Shown here in pieces: positions 23,985 through 34,566 of a DNA stretch of 64,000 nucleotides. This stretch comes from Prosapia bicincta (Eukaryota > Arthropoda > Insecta > Hemiptera > Cercopidae). A program made the translations under genes and the position numbers. Below the pieces are notes generated by a model. It was not told where the DNA came from. It worked only from the letters and a program-made list of their open reading frames with translations, and made no database searches. Positions within the stretch are counted from its first letter, which is position 1. Each line of letters opens with the position of its first letter. The stretch is taken from NCBI GenBank assembly GCA_036971475.1, contig JBAIZL010000002.1, forward strand, positions 233,507,643 through 233,571,642. Reading direction: 5' to 3'.

Positions 23985-24290
23985 ATGTTTCGGGAAAACT
24001 ACAAGATGTCTTCTTTGTGCGATTATAGCGTTCTAAGGTTACTTGTGATATTTAAATATTTCTTCCTATATAGTTATTGTAAAATATGACACAAACTTTA
24101 AATTTAAAAACCTTCAGACAAAAGGCGAAAACCACTTAATTCATCACAATTCTAATCGAACAAGAAATGATAAAATAAAAGCACTGGTCGAATAGACACA
24201 GCTGACACCCGATTCCCTTGCAGTTCAAAGTGTAGATCACTGCGATAGGAATTTTGTCGCCTACTCTAGTTGACAATGTATAAAGCTGAC
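23985..24290 (+). repeat. Interspersed repeat family C, copy 2
   Basis: Same sequence family as 14,090-14,570, in the opposite orientation. Shared blocks include TGTCTTCTTTGTGCGATTAT, CTTCAGACAAAAGGCGAAAA, CCCTTGCAGTTCAAAGTG and GCGATAGGAATTT. It lacks the central block present in copy 1. Confidence 0.82.
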
Positions 24291-24683
24291 AATGTATATA
24301 GGCAAACTATAGAAGGTTAATGATTCCAGCTTTGCCCAGGAAGTTGTGAGGGAGCGTGAATCAGAAAATAGGATTTGTGGATTGTGGATGTGAAAGCAAT
24401 GGAGATGATGAAAGGCTTTGTGATAATGTATATGCTAGTTCCGTGCTCAATGATAATAAAACCCGTTCATTTCAATATTTTGCTTTACCACAAAACATAC
24501 AGGCAGTGTTTATTTCTGAATGCATTTATTTTAATTAGTATTGACATTACACGGCTATTATACTTAGTCGATACATACATGAATATTTTTGAAAAATATT
24601 ATATACAGGAGTCCCGGGGGCGCTTTGACGATTCGCCATTAGCAGCCCTTTACGTTAACGTACTTGATGCGCTTCAATAAATA
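24291..24683. other. Intergenic DNA
   Basis: Two overlapping short open frames (24,356-24,538 and 24,375-24,680) show no recognisable domain and are probably chance. Confidence 0.35.
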
Positions 24684-24833
24684 TTGGATATGGCGGGAAT
24701 ATTCGGTGTAACTCTTATTGTGGCTACAATTTTTTCATCCTTGCCCCAGTATCTGTTATTGGATATGGCGGGAATATTCGGTGTAACTCTTATTGTGGCT
24801 ACAAAATTTTTTCATCCTGGCCCAGGTATCTGT
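24684..24833. repeat. 75 bp tandem duplication
   Basis: Two adjacent units begin with TGGATATGGCGGGAATATTC and continue identically through GTGTAACTCTTATTGTGGC. The period is about 75 bp with very few differences, so the duplication is fairly recent. Confidence 0.92.
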
Positions 24834-24837
24834 TCCA

Positions 24838-25440
24838 TGTTTAAACACTTTTCAGTTGTTTACAATCTTTAAATATAAATTTCCTTTCTGTGTAATTTAT
24901 ATGACTTTTTATACAACGCGTTATTTTATCATTTTAATTTTTGGTTAAATTTAAAAGTATATTTTACAACACTTCCCAATAAGGTATGTTGTATTCTCCT
25001 GGCATAGCCTAGGGCCTAGAGCTATTGTGTTACAGGAGGGAAAGCGGATCTGGCATAATAATGTTCAGAGAACTTAAAGTTAATCCCCACAGCGCGCTAA
25101 CACCACTCGCCACTAATCCTGAGGCAAATACATTATGTTTCCTTCGGCAAGCATAACATGGGCAACTGCTGCAGATTGACAAAGCAAAGGAAAACGCCTA
25201 AGCTTACTCGCTGAGAGTGGGCGTAATATAGCTAAACACTTTTCAGTTTTTTACTATCTTTAAATTTCCGTTCTGTTTATTTTATATGCATTTTTATACA
25301 ACGCGTTATTTTATCATTTTAATTTCTGGCTAAGTTTAAAAGTATATTTTACAACACTTCCCAATACGGTATGTTGTATTCTCATGGCATAGCCTAGGGC
25401 CAAGAGCTATTGTGTTACGGGAGGGAAAACGGGCGTAATA
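24838..25440. repeat. Tandem duplication with about 391 bp period
   Basis: The blocks 24,838-25,047 and 25,232-25,433 match closely (TAAACACTTTTCAGTT, ACAACGCGTTATTTTATCAT, TATGTTGTATTCTC, CATAGCCTAGGGCC). The middle spacer ends in GGGCGTAATA, and the second block is followed by the same word, so the unit may have been longer and partly deleted. Non-coding. Confidence 0.88.
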
Positions 25441-25494
25441 AAAAAAAGTATATTTTAAAATAAAACTGCAGCCTTGGATTAAAACTTAATGACC

Positions 25495-25720
25495 TAGTTG
25501 TATCTTTTCATTAAAAGCCTTTACATAGCAGAACACAATGCAACCAAATACCCAACTACTCATATGTAACAGCAAACATAAGCAACCCCATAAACTCACC
25601 TATGCGCACTGCACGATGCGGGGGGGGGGGGCTCTGAAGAGCTCCGAGGGTGCTTTTTCAAGTCATCCTCTGCTTGACTCACCATCAGTTTGCAATGCAA
25701 ATTTTATTAATAGCGTTTTA
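25495..25720 (+). repeat. Interspersed repeat family A, copy 3 (partial)
   Basis: Matches the central part of family A (AGAACACAATGCAACCAAAT, AGTCATCCTCTGCTTGACTC). It includes a run of about 10 G at 25,620. The ends of the family are missing. Confidence 0.85.
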
Positions 25721-26809
25721 TGTTCTCCTCTATAACCCTCTTTTATTTAGGTCTATGTTCACTATGTTGTATGTCATTAAAGCAACTACTTAGAGGCCAC
25801 ATTAAGCTGTTACTTGAATTACCCTTTGAAAATATTAATATTTCTCTTTTAAAAAAAGTAAATTTGTCAAAATTTCCATAATGTTATACAAACAAACGCA
25901 TATAACATAAACACGTAACAAAAATTTAAACAGAAACGACACTTCTCTATTTCCAACAAAAAGTTTTAAATTTGTGGTATTTTCCTTTTTTATACATTTT
26001 TATGAACACTTTTTTTGATAAAATTCTTCAAATTTTTATTTATGCATAATCTTATTTAAATTATCTTTGATTTATTATGTAAATGTAAAGTCTTTCTGTT
26101 ATTAAAATCAATAAAGACAACTTTATAACTAATGTCAAGAATTATGTTTGTAGAATACAGGCCTAACCTAATCATGTGTGAGCATTTAAGTAAAAGGGTA
26201 AAACACAAAAAAGTTAAACTAAATATTCGTTTACTTTATAATGATAGATTTTAAGAATTATTTATTTAGAAAAATTATCGCCACAAGGAATCAAATGTTT
26301 TGAAGCAAGTCATTTGGGTTATATGAATACCATAGTTTTGTCGCTAATAAATACAAACCGCGTTGAGAATACGAGAAATTTACATTCAGTTGTAGAGAAT
26401 CTATAGGTAAATGTGAGAGGAAAGATAAAACCGATGATATCAACGGATCAGAACATTGCTCCAAACATACTTTTCACACATGTTAGGATATTTACAATTA
26501 ATTGTAATTAGGAAAAGATAACCTCGCACTACCTTAAGGCACATGTAAAGTAATTGCCATGCATGCATAGTAAAGAATAGGAATAATATCAAATAATACT
26601 TATCAAATACAATATCTTTCTTTACAATAGACTTAGGCTACATAAATGTGATTATGGCGTAATAAAAGTATTTGTGTAATTTACATCTTATTCTTTATAA
26701 CTAATGTCAAATCTTTGGCTTGATGAAAACAATTTTACAAAACAATAAAGAAACCTCAAAGATAATTAATATTGGAAACTAATTAAACTTACACTAAACT
26801 TACATTTAA
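25721..26809. other. AT-rich intergenic DNA
   Basis: No gene or repeat recognised. Confidence 0.4.
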
Positions 26810-27005
26810 TCTGAAAACCTTAACACAAAATGCCAAAATACCAACGCATTCACCAAAGTTTCAAACTATTAAGAAAATATAACATACAACCTAATAAACG
26901 CACTGGTCCAATGAACAGTTTAGATCGCGGCGATAAGAATTCTCACTCGTGTTGGCTGTGGCCGTCTCGACCTTCTGTTTGTTGTTTACTGACTCACGTT
27001 AATAC
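26810..27005 (+). repeat. Interspersed repeat family C, copy 3 (diverged)
   Basis: Aligns in order with the 3' half of family C: ACAAAATGCCAAAATACC, a middle CACTGGTCCAATGAACAG, then GCGGCGATAAGAATTCTCA and TGGCCGTCTCGACC. Clearly more diverged than copies 1 and 2. The open frames running through it (26,830-27,132) are not supported as genes. Confidence 0.6.
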
Positions 27006-27558
27006 GTTGCCAATGAATGTGATAGCAAGAATGGTTTGTTTTATATTTATACAGGTAAATATATTGCGTTATATATTCATGCTGGCTTTTTTTGGTAAAT
27101 ATTGCATATGGAAAAAAATTAAGAAGTGTTAATATAACAAATATTTCGAAAAACATGAACATATCCGGATTGTTGAGAAAAATCATGAACCCTTCCCTTA
27201 GTGGAGTTCCCAGACATCGGATAATCAATCCTTACTTTTTAAACTTTCCAAAAATAAAAAAGACGGGTGTACACCCCTAATATTTCATGACGTGTGTAAA
27301 CCTCCTATTAAACCTTGTCAAATGGTAATATAATTTTAGTTTTAAAATTTTACATTTCAAGTTAGATAATTAAGATATTAAAAACATGGTGTTAGTAGCG
27401 AAACTATCTTTTTCAATTTTTCCTAATTATTCACTCTATTTGCCTTAAAATGAATGATAGACCTAACATATGATTTCATAAAACATAAGCTTTAGTCTAT
27501 ATGGTAGAGCAGCTGTGTTAACGCATATGGCAATTTACTTTATTTATATTAATTGTAA
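27006..27558. other. AT-rich intergenic DNA
   Basis: No gene recognised. Confidence 0.4.
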
Positions 27559-27559
27559 C

Positions 27560-28005
27560 TTTATATACATACAAAATTGGATGTTTGTAAGTATCTATGT
27601 ATGAGTCTTATGGAATTCTAAACCACTGATCCGATCGCTATGAAACTTTGGGATTGTTTAGTACATTCGTGGGAAGATTTCCGGCGTCATAACAAATTTT
27701 TTTCCCAAAATGTAATTTTTAAGTGCCAAAACAGCATAAAATTTGACTTACTATCTTAACTTATCCTAATATATTTCATTGAATTCACTCCAAATTTTGG
27801 TTGCTAGGCAACACTCAATTATCTAAAATTATTTTCCAACACATTTCAAACAATATACAGAAAATATTGTACATCGGAGTGTTCTTCAATATATAAATTT
27901 AATCAAGAACTTTTTCACATTTTTCACGATCGACTACTATAAGTTTATCTGTTATTATGTTAATAAAATACTAAATTAGGTTTAGCTAATGTTAAGACGC
28001 CATTC
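27560..28005 (-). repeat. Interspersed repeat family B, copy 2
   Basis: Reverse complement of family B copy 1 at 13,180-13,790. Plus-strand blocks include CCGATCGCTATGAAACTTTG, TTGGTTGCTAGGCAACACTC and ACTAAATTAGGTTTAGCTAA. Confidence 0.85.
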
Positions 28006-29055
28006 ATTGACTTTTAGGGTATACGAAGTTTGGTGGGTCAGCTATTATTTAATAAAAAAGTAACCAAATCGAAATTGTTCTATATAAATTGACTTTAAAA
28101 ATGTTTTGATTCTATTACTTGTCAAGTTATCTGGTGCGGTTATTAATATAAACAAAGTGTTTCAAGATAGCGCTTTCAAAAAAGTTTGAATAGATTGGCC
28201 TTGGCACAGGACATATGGAAGATCATTATATCATGTCGGCCGCGGTGCGTACCTGAGATAGATGAACTCCTTATTGAGGTTTGCGGGTTACGTGTTGTGT
28301 ATCTTGAGGTTTGTTAATTTACTACTATTGCTATCACTTGGCAAAAACACTTCTTTATTGAGGTATAAAAGGGTGTTTATTCCAATACCCCTTGTAGAAG
28401 GAAGGATAAGGGAGGGTGGGTGGAATTAGGGACATGGCCTAGTTGTCCCCACTAGTATGAATAGGAGGGATATTAAAGGACCAAGTAGAACTGCTCATAC
28501 CCGGAGGAAGAAATATGTCTACAGTCCACACGGAGATGCATGTTTTTTTTTTAAAGAAAAACGGCGGATAAAAATTCAGACTTTTTTCGTTTCGTATAGG
28601 AAACATTTTGTTGGGTTGAATATGGCAGACATGTGGCTGTTTTATAAACGGCTTGCATCGTGCAAAATTGGAAATGAAAAATCATTCAAGAAACAATTTG
28701 TGAAACATTCATTGATAAAAACAACTAGACATTTCAGGTTCCACTTTAAAGGGTTTTTAAGTCCATATCTCTGCAAATATTTAACAAAACAAGATATAAT
28801 ATATACCAAATGAAGGAAGAAAATTATATTTTAATTTATTGTCTTCAGCTTTTAAATAACAGTTTTTGAGTAATTGGATATAGAAAACGAATAGTTTTCG
28901 ATTTTGTATTGTATAAAGCATTCTTGTATTTAATAAGTCAGAATAAATTCGTTTGACAGAAGTGCCTGACGATTCGTTGTTACAATAATTTAATAGACTT
29001 AGAAGCAGCACAGTTTGCCTACTACCCTACAATATAGCCAAACATTGGCACTACA
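28006..29055. other. Intergenic DNA, no supported gene
   Basis: A 118-codon open frame at 28,457-28,813 is rich in Lys, Arg and Phe and has no recognisable domain. Part of it (28,560-28,680) resembles non-coding DNA at 2,210-2,330, so I treat it as repeat-derived. A TATAAAAG box occurs at 28,363 in GAGGTATAAAAGGGTG; nothing downstream confirms a promoter. Confidence 0.35.
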
Positions 29056-29059
29056 ATCA

Positions 29060-29485
29060 CAGAGATAAAGTGGCAATCTCACAAAAAAACTCCAGAAAAA
29101 CTCCTGGACCAGACACCATCACCAACACAACGCTGAAAAACCTCACGAAGAAAGCTATCACTTATCCCCCCATCATCTACAATGTTATACTCCAGACACA
29201 ACACGTCCCGGACGCTTGGAAGGTGGCCAAGATCTTGGTCTTCCCCAAACCGTGATAATATCACAGCAAACCTGACTCATACCGACCGATAAGGTTATTG
29301 AATGCGATGGGAAAGGTATTTTGAAAAAATTCTGCTCAAATGTACCAAAAAGCATATTCACACACTCAACATACTGAGGCCAGAGTAACGTGGCTTTAGG
29401 ATAAGATACTCGGCCACGCATCAGCTGATGGGAATGGTGGAACTTGCAACCGCATTACACTCCAGTGGACCATTTTATATGCCAA
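29060..29485 (+). pseudogene. Jockey-group LINE reverse transcriptase fossil (N-terminal RT part)
   Basis: Translation gives AISQKNSRKTPGPDTITN, the conserved N-terminal RT motif with PGPD. It continues with LKNLTKKAITYPPIIYNVIL and DAWKVAKILVFPKP (the canonical W..A.vv.i.KP block). After frameshifts come PDSYRPI-LLNAMGKVF and a further block with EQRGF-like and SATHQL-like words near 29,390-29,430. The palm catalytic motif is not reached. It covers an RT part different from the fossil at 626-1,240, so together they may derive from related elements. Inactive. Confidence 0.8.
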
Positions 29486-29849
29486 TACCCATTTGAATAA
29501 AAAATCTATTTCGAGTTTTTTTTGCGCTCATTCCTTTTGTTAACCTTTGTATATAAAAATAACACCCAGTCAACAGTATTTACCCAGAAAATGGTTTCTC
29601 GGAAACAGTTCATTATACAGGCCTATAAAAAAAAAAAAATTTATTTTGGTGCCTAGGATCTTAGAACTGATTTTAGTGATATTTGGGGCGCTGAATCCAA
29701 ATATGAAATCAGTTTTTCTCTACCAGCTCCGCTTTTTCAGATAATCGTTTTTTTAATGTGCAGTTTAATGCAAATTTTGCAGTTTTAACTGTATTTTGTG
29801 CAGTTCTAAAGCTCATATACATATATTGCTTACATACAAGCTTATCTTG
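29486..29849. other. Spacer
   Basis: No gene recognised. Confidence 0.35.
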
Positions 29850-30955
29850 GATACTTTGGTGTTAGGCTTGGTGATCAGGATAAAACGTGGACACCTCATC
29901 AGGTCTGTAAAACTTGTACAGAACATTTACGACAGTGGACTACCGGAAAAAGAAAAAGTCTTAAAATCGGCGTACCGATGGTTTGGAGAGAATCCCAAAA
30001 TCACTTCGATGACTGCTATTTCTGCTTAGTAAATATTACTGGAATCAATCGAAAAAACCGTAACAAGTGGACTTCTCCTGATTTAGCTTCTGCAAGACGT
30101 CCAGTTCCTCATTCAGAAGAAGTACCGATTCCAACTTTTAACGAGCTACAAGAGCTATGTGAGGACGAGTATTTTCCCTCTAATAACTCTTCTGATTCTT
30201 TTGAAGGTGGCAGTGATTATGAGGGGATGTCGTCAATCCCTCAACGTTTCAACCAGGACGAGTTAAATGACCTCATCAGAGATCTCAACCTGTCAAAAGA
30301 AGCATCTGAATTATTGGCTTCCAGGTTGAACGACAAAAATTTATTGGAACAAGAAACCCCAAATTTCTTTTTACCGCACAAGAGAAAAGGATCTGCTACC
30401 CTTCTTCTCTGAAGATGACAATCTGGTATCTTGTCACGATATTAGGGGACTATTGGAAAAATTGCTCTTCCTGAATATTTTCCAGATGAATGGCTCCTAT
30501 TTATTGACAGCTCAAAGGGAAGTTTGAAATGCGTCCTTCTGTAAAATGGCAACAAATATGGCTCAATACCGATTGCTCACTCAACAAAAATGAAAGAAGA
30601 GTATAACACCATAGCTTTGGTCTTGGAGAAGATGAAGTATCTTGAATAACAGTGGGTGATTTGTGTGGACTTAAAAATGGTAAATTTTCTCCTTGGACAG
30701 CAAAGTGGCTACACCAAATATTTTTGCTTTTTGTGCCTCTGGGATAGCAGAGACAAAACACACCACTGGGTTAGAAAAGAGTGGCCCAAGAGAGAAAACA
30801 TGTACGTTGGGGAAAAGAATATAATTAACGAGCCCTTAGTTGGGCGAGAGAAAATCATCTTTCCTCCATTACATATCAAGTAGGGCCTTATGAAGCAGTT
30901 TGTAAAGGCTGTTGATAAGAACGGATCATGCTTTTCACATGTAGAAAAGCCTTAG
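29850..30955 (+). pseudogene. Broken gene of a multicopy transposon-type protein family
   Basis: Reading through several frames yields a coherent protein. TWTPHQVCKTCTEHLRQW comes first (about 29,890). The longest open piece (29,978-30,412) carries MVWRESQNHFDDCYFCLVNI, PVPHSEEVPIPTF, an acidic linker, and LNLSKEASELLASRLNDKN. After frameshifts come WLLFIDSSKGSLKCVLL-like and VLEKMKYLE-like segments. A second open piece (30,656-30,883) carries ICVDLKMVNFLLGQQSGY, FCFLCLWDSRD and IIFPPLHIK, and a last fragment is KQFVKAVDKNGSCF. From memory, related proteins are annotated in many copies as uncharacterised proteins in arthropods and cnidarians, which suggests a transposon origin; I cannot name the superfamily. 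The C-terminal part is missing where the sequence runs toward the 28 bp minisatellite. Confidence 0.65.
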
Positions 30956-31019
30956 GTTCAGGATTGTTGCTATATCTATTTCAGCCTCTCGACTAAGACA
31001 AATACCTCCATCAATTCTT

Positions 31020-31163
31020 GGGTAAAGCTACCTTGGAGTCAGACCATAGGTAAAGTCACCCAGGAGCCGTGCTTGAGGTAAAGCCACCCAGGAGCTAGGC
31101 CTTAGGTATAGCCCCCATAGAGTATGGACTTAGGTTAAAACCATCCTGAAACCTGGCCCTAGC
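31020..31163. repeat. 28 bp minisatellite, 5 units
   Basis: The landmark GGTAAAGCCACCCAGGAG and variants recur at 31,021, 31,049, 31,077, 31,105 and 31,133, exactly 28 bp apart, with divergence growing to the right. It lies immediately before the bacterial insert and may mark the junction. Confidence 0.9.
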
Positions 31164-31166
31164 TAG

Positions 31167-31485
31167 AGGGCTATGCCAAGCGATGCAGAAGCCTGTATAG
31201 TTGAAGATGAGAGGGATGATATGGTAAACCAGCATGGCATTAACATTGCACGTTTGAAAGGTTCTGTATTCATAGACCAGGAGCCAGTCTACGAATATGA
31301 AAACGAGCAGCGTGAAAGCAAACAACAAGAGGGAAAAAGGTTACTACAGCACGAGAGAAAAAAATGTCCCTTATAAATGTTACTATAAAAGACACTACAT
31401 CGAAAAAGACGTGCTCGCATGATTCCATTGCTGACGTGACGCAGGATTCATTTGAAAGTGTAGCTGATATAGCAGAAGCTGAATG
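31167..31485 (+). pseudogene. Possible bacterial gene remnant upstream of ispG
   Basis: A 67-codon open frame (31,173-31,376) is strongly charged and Glu/Gln-rich (GSVFIDQEPVYEYENEQR, then QQEGKRLLQHERKK). A shifted frame continues with [20 protein letters not shown] just before ispG. I do not recognise the protein. The position next to ispG and the composition suggest Wolbachia DNA, possibly the 3' end of a neighbouring gene, but host origin is not excluded. Confidence 0.4.
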
Positions 31486-32693
31486 ATCTGGCAGAAAAAC
31501 CACACCGACATAAGACTCATGTTGTAAAAGATGGGCAAGTAAATATAGGTGGAAATAATCCTATAGTTGTGCAATATATGGTGCTAGGTGTGTATATAGA
31601 TCCCGGTAACATAAAAAGCAGTGCTAAGCAATACGCAAAAGAAATAATAGAACTGGTGCAAGCAGAGAACTGGTGGGACCCACTACTATATAACTACCTT
31701 ATATAGTAGAGGAAATAAATAAAGAAGGTTTCGACGCTAAAATATTGGTAGGTTGCAGGCAATATGAATTGGACAAACTAGTTCAAGATTATCCAGATAA
31801 CATTAAAATGCTAGGTAAAATCAGGGTAAATCCAGGCAATATAGGCTTTGGCAACAAGTGATGTGAAATTTGAAAGGGTTATAGAATATGCAATAAAACA
31901 TGATCTCCCTGTCAAAATTGGAATAAATTGGGGCAGTCTAGATAAATACCTTGCACAAAAACAGATTGATGAGAACTCTTCATCCAGTGATACAAAATCT
32001 TCTGATGTAATATTGCGCAAGGCACTTGTTTTATCAGCTCTGAGGAGTACAAAAAAGCAAAAGAAATTGGCCTCAGTTTGATAAAATAATCATTTCGTGT
32101 AGAGTGAGTAGAGTGCAAGATTTTATTTCAAGTTACTCGGCGCTTGCAAAATCTTCTAATTATGCTTTGCACTTGGGCTTAACAGAAGCTGGTATGGGCA
32201 ACAAATGCGTGATAAATACCACAGCAGGGCTTACTTACTTATTACAAAATGGTATTGGAGATACGGTACGTGCCTCTTCAACTCAACGCCCTAGTGAGTC
32301 ACGAATTAATGAGGTAACGGTGTGTCAAGAAATATTGCAGTCTATAGGCTTAATCCTCAAGTTAGCTCATGTCCTGGATGTGGGCGCACAAGTAGCGACA
32401 GTTTTCGTATATTGACTGAAGAAGTAAATGATTATATAAAAACTCGCATGCCGATCTGGAAGAAAAAAAATTCAGGTGTAGAGCATACGAACATTGCTGT
32501 TATGGGTTGCATCGTAAACGGTCCTGGAGAAAGTAAACATGCAAATTTAGGAATCAGCTTGCCTGGATATGGAGAAAAGATAGTTTCAGCAGTCTATAAA
32601 GACGGCAAGTACTTTAGAACTTTACAAGGCAACAATATCTTTGAAGAATTTAAGACAATTATCGACAACTATGTGGAGGAGCGTTATACATAA
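31486..32693 (+). pseudogene. ispG: ispG (gcpE) pseudogene of Wolbachia type
   Basis: IspG is the [4Fe-4S] 4-hydroxy-3-methylbut-2-enyl diphosphate synthase of the bacterial MEP isoprenoid pathway, which animals lack. Nearly the full protein can be followed in order. [20 protein letters not shown] is near the N-terminus. After a deletion of roughly 30 bases near 31,670-31,695 come [20 protein letters not shown] and [15 protein letters not shown] frameshift near 31,855 leads to [12 protein letters not shown], and another near 32,060 to [22 protein letters not shown] and [11 protein letters not shown] last shift near 32,345 leads to an open C-terminal piece (to 32,693) with [14 protein letters not shown] and [20 protein letters not shown]. 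The three cluster cysteines (CPGC and MGC) are retained. At least four disruptions rule out function. The close match to Rickettsiales wording makes the origin secure. Confidence 0.92.
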
Positions 32694-32734
32694 AATCAGT
32701 CTAAGCTAAAACGCAATTATTTTTGCGCCTTCAA

Positions 32735-33115
32735 ATGTCTTAAAAGCTGCATATCCAAGTAGTCCCCTCTTCTGTCATTCCAGCGCCCTTTTCGTGTCAT
32801 GTCAGTGCGTGACACTGGCATCCATCCTTTCCATAATCATCAAAGACATTGCATTTCTCAACACAATATTTTACATTTACAAAAAATTTCTGGATCCCAG
32901 TGTCTGAGCACTGGGATGACACCATCATAAAGCGTCACGCGCTGGAATAACAAAAATCCAAGTAGCCCTCTTCTTGTTATCCCAGTGCCCTCTTCTTGTC
33001 ATCCAAGTAACCCCTCTCTTGTCATCCCAGTGCCTCTTCGGTGTCATCCCAGTGCATCCCCTCTTGTCATCCCAGTACCCCCCTATTTGTCATCCCAATT
33101 TCTTTTTATTGGTAT
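32735..33115. repeat. Wolbachia-type TGTCATCCCAGTGC intergenic repeats
   Basis: Variants of TTGTCATCCCAGTGCCTCTT recur at least eight times. A near-palindromic GATCCCAGTGTC with CACTGGGATGACA lies at about 32,893-32,922. Such CATCCCAGTG hairpin repeats are common between Wolbachia genes, here between ispG and the next gene. Non-coding. Confidence 0.85.
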
Positions 33116-33367
33116 TGTCTTTTTTGTAGAAAACACTTCCTAACTTTTTACCGCTTTTGCGGGATAAGGCCACAAATGATAATTTTTTTATGAAAAAATG
33201 TTGTACTACGTAAAATATTATTGCATTGGTAGGTAAGAATTTTCTATAGCTAGAGAAATTTGACTGCAAGACTAATAGATACTTGATGAGAAGCTAGCTT
33301 TACTTCTTATTTAACGGTTATGGCAGTAAGAAAATTATATTTTTATTAAGTGAGGGTCATGTTTTTA

Positions 33368-34566
33368 TGAATTAAGAAGATGGGGCTAGTCTACATAGAC
33401 TACCTTTAAAAATAACTGAGGAGAAAAACCATTTAGAACATGTAGGAGGAGACATACTGAGATTCTCGCAAGAGAACCCAGCACTAAATAGAAACAATAG
33501 CCAACCACTGGCTACCATTGGCAGGAATGTGGAAGGTGAACAAGACTCAATACCAGTGCATTTAGTAGTTGGCAAAGGACCTAAGCAAGAAAATAAAAAT
33601 TCAAAAATATTACAACCAGATAATCAATTGAAAGATAAAAGAAGTGAAATTAACTGAAAGTGAGGAGGGTCTAATTAGCGAATTTCATAAAGATCTATCT
33701 AGTGTACCGGTAGAAAACGATAAATGTTGTGAAGGTAATAGTCCCACAAGCAATGCTTTAAGGTGCATATTGAATATAACAAAGACATACTTAAAAAAAG
33801 GAATAATATTAAATGGTGGTAAGCACGTTATAACAGATTTGGTGTTCTCATGAGCGCGTGCCAAATGTATTAACGAGTGATAAAGAAAATGCAAAGATCG
33901 TACATAATATCGTGGATAACTTACTGCTAAGGGGTGGAAAAGTAGAATACAATCTTTTTCATGAGAGTAAATTACCGAGCGTAGTCCTTAAGTTCAGTGC
34001 TGAGGCTACTTTAAAATGTAAAAAAAATTCATGAAGAGCTAAAAAGTTTAGCAAGTGAAGGTGTTATAAATTGTAATACTCAAGGTGAAGTTTTAAACAC
34101 AGAAATAGATAACACATATTTTAATGTGAGATATTCGCAAGATAGTATTATTGATGTTTCAAAGATTGTAGATAACCCAAGGATAAAAGATGATTTAGAT
34201 TTAAGATGTCACATATTTCACATAGGGAAGAGTATAGTAGAAGTTGATAACACACGAGAAAAGAAAAACTATACAAATGTTGAAAGAGGTAGTATTAAAA
34301 TGTCTTTTAATACTGAGATAGGACAGATTAGTATTTACTTAAGTCCTGATGAAAATAGTAATAAAATAAAAGTAGAAATTGATGAGAAAAACAGAGCAAA
34401 GTTTCAAACAAACTTAGGGAAGAACTCCCTTTTAGGAGGAAAAAGCGTCCTGCAAGCTATAGAAGACGGAAGTTTTGAAAGAAGTGCGTCTATAAAGTCA
34501 ACTGAGACTATAACACAATTAAATGATGCAAAACTGTATCTACTTCTATGGAGCGAATTTATGTAA
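33368..34566 (+). pseudogene. Second Wolbachia-type gene, broken, function unknown
   Basis: A protein of about 400 residues can be followed in one strand through three or more frameshifts. The order is ASLHRLPLKITEEKNHLEHV (33,383 on, after an in-frame TAA at 33,374), then EEGLISEFHKDLSSVPVEND and GIILNGGKHVITDLVF. A shifted frame gives HERVPNVLTSDKENAKIVHN and LLLRGGKVEYNLFH. A final 146-codon open frame (34,126-34,566) contains SIIDVSKIVDNPRIKDDLDL, KKNYTNVERGSIKMSFNTE and SVLQAIEDGSFERS. It is hydrophilic with no signal peptide or membrane segment. I do not recognise the family; bacterial origin is inferred from position after ispG and the Rickettsiales repeats. The C-terminal region is the best preserved. 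Confidence 0.65.

Noticed and set aside
28457..28813. 118-codon plus-strand open frame
   Set aside because: No domain recognised, and part of it resembles non-coding DNA at 2.2-2.3 kb.
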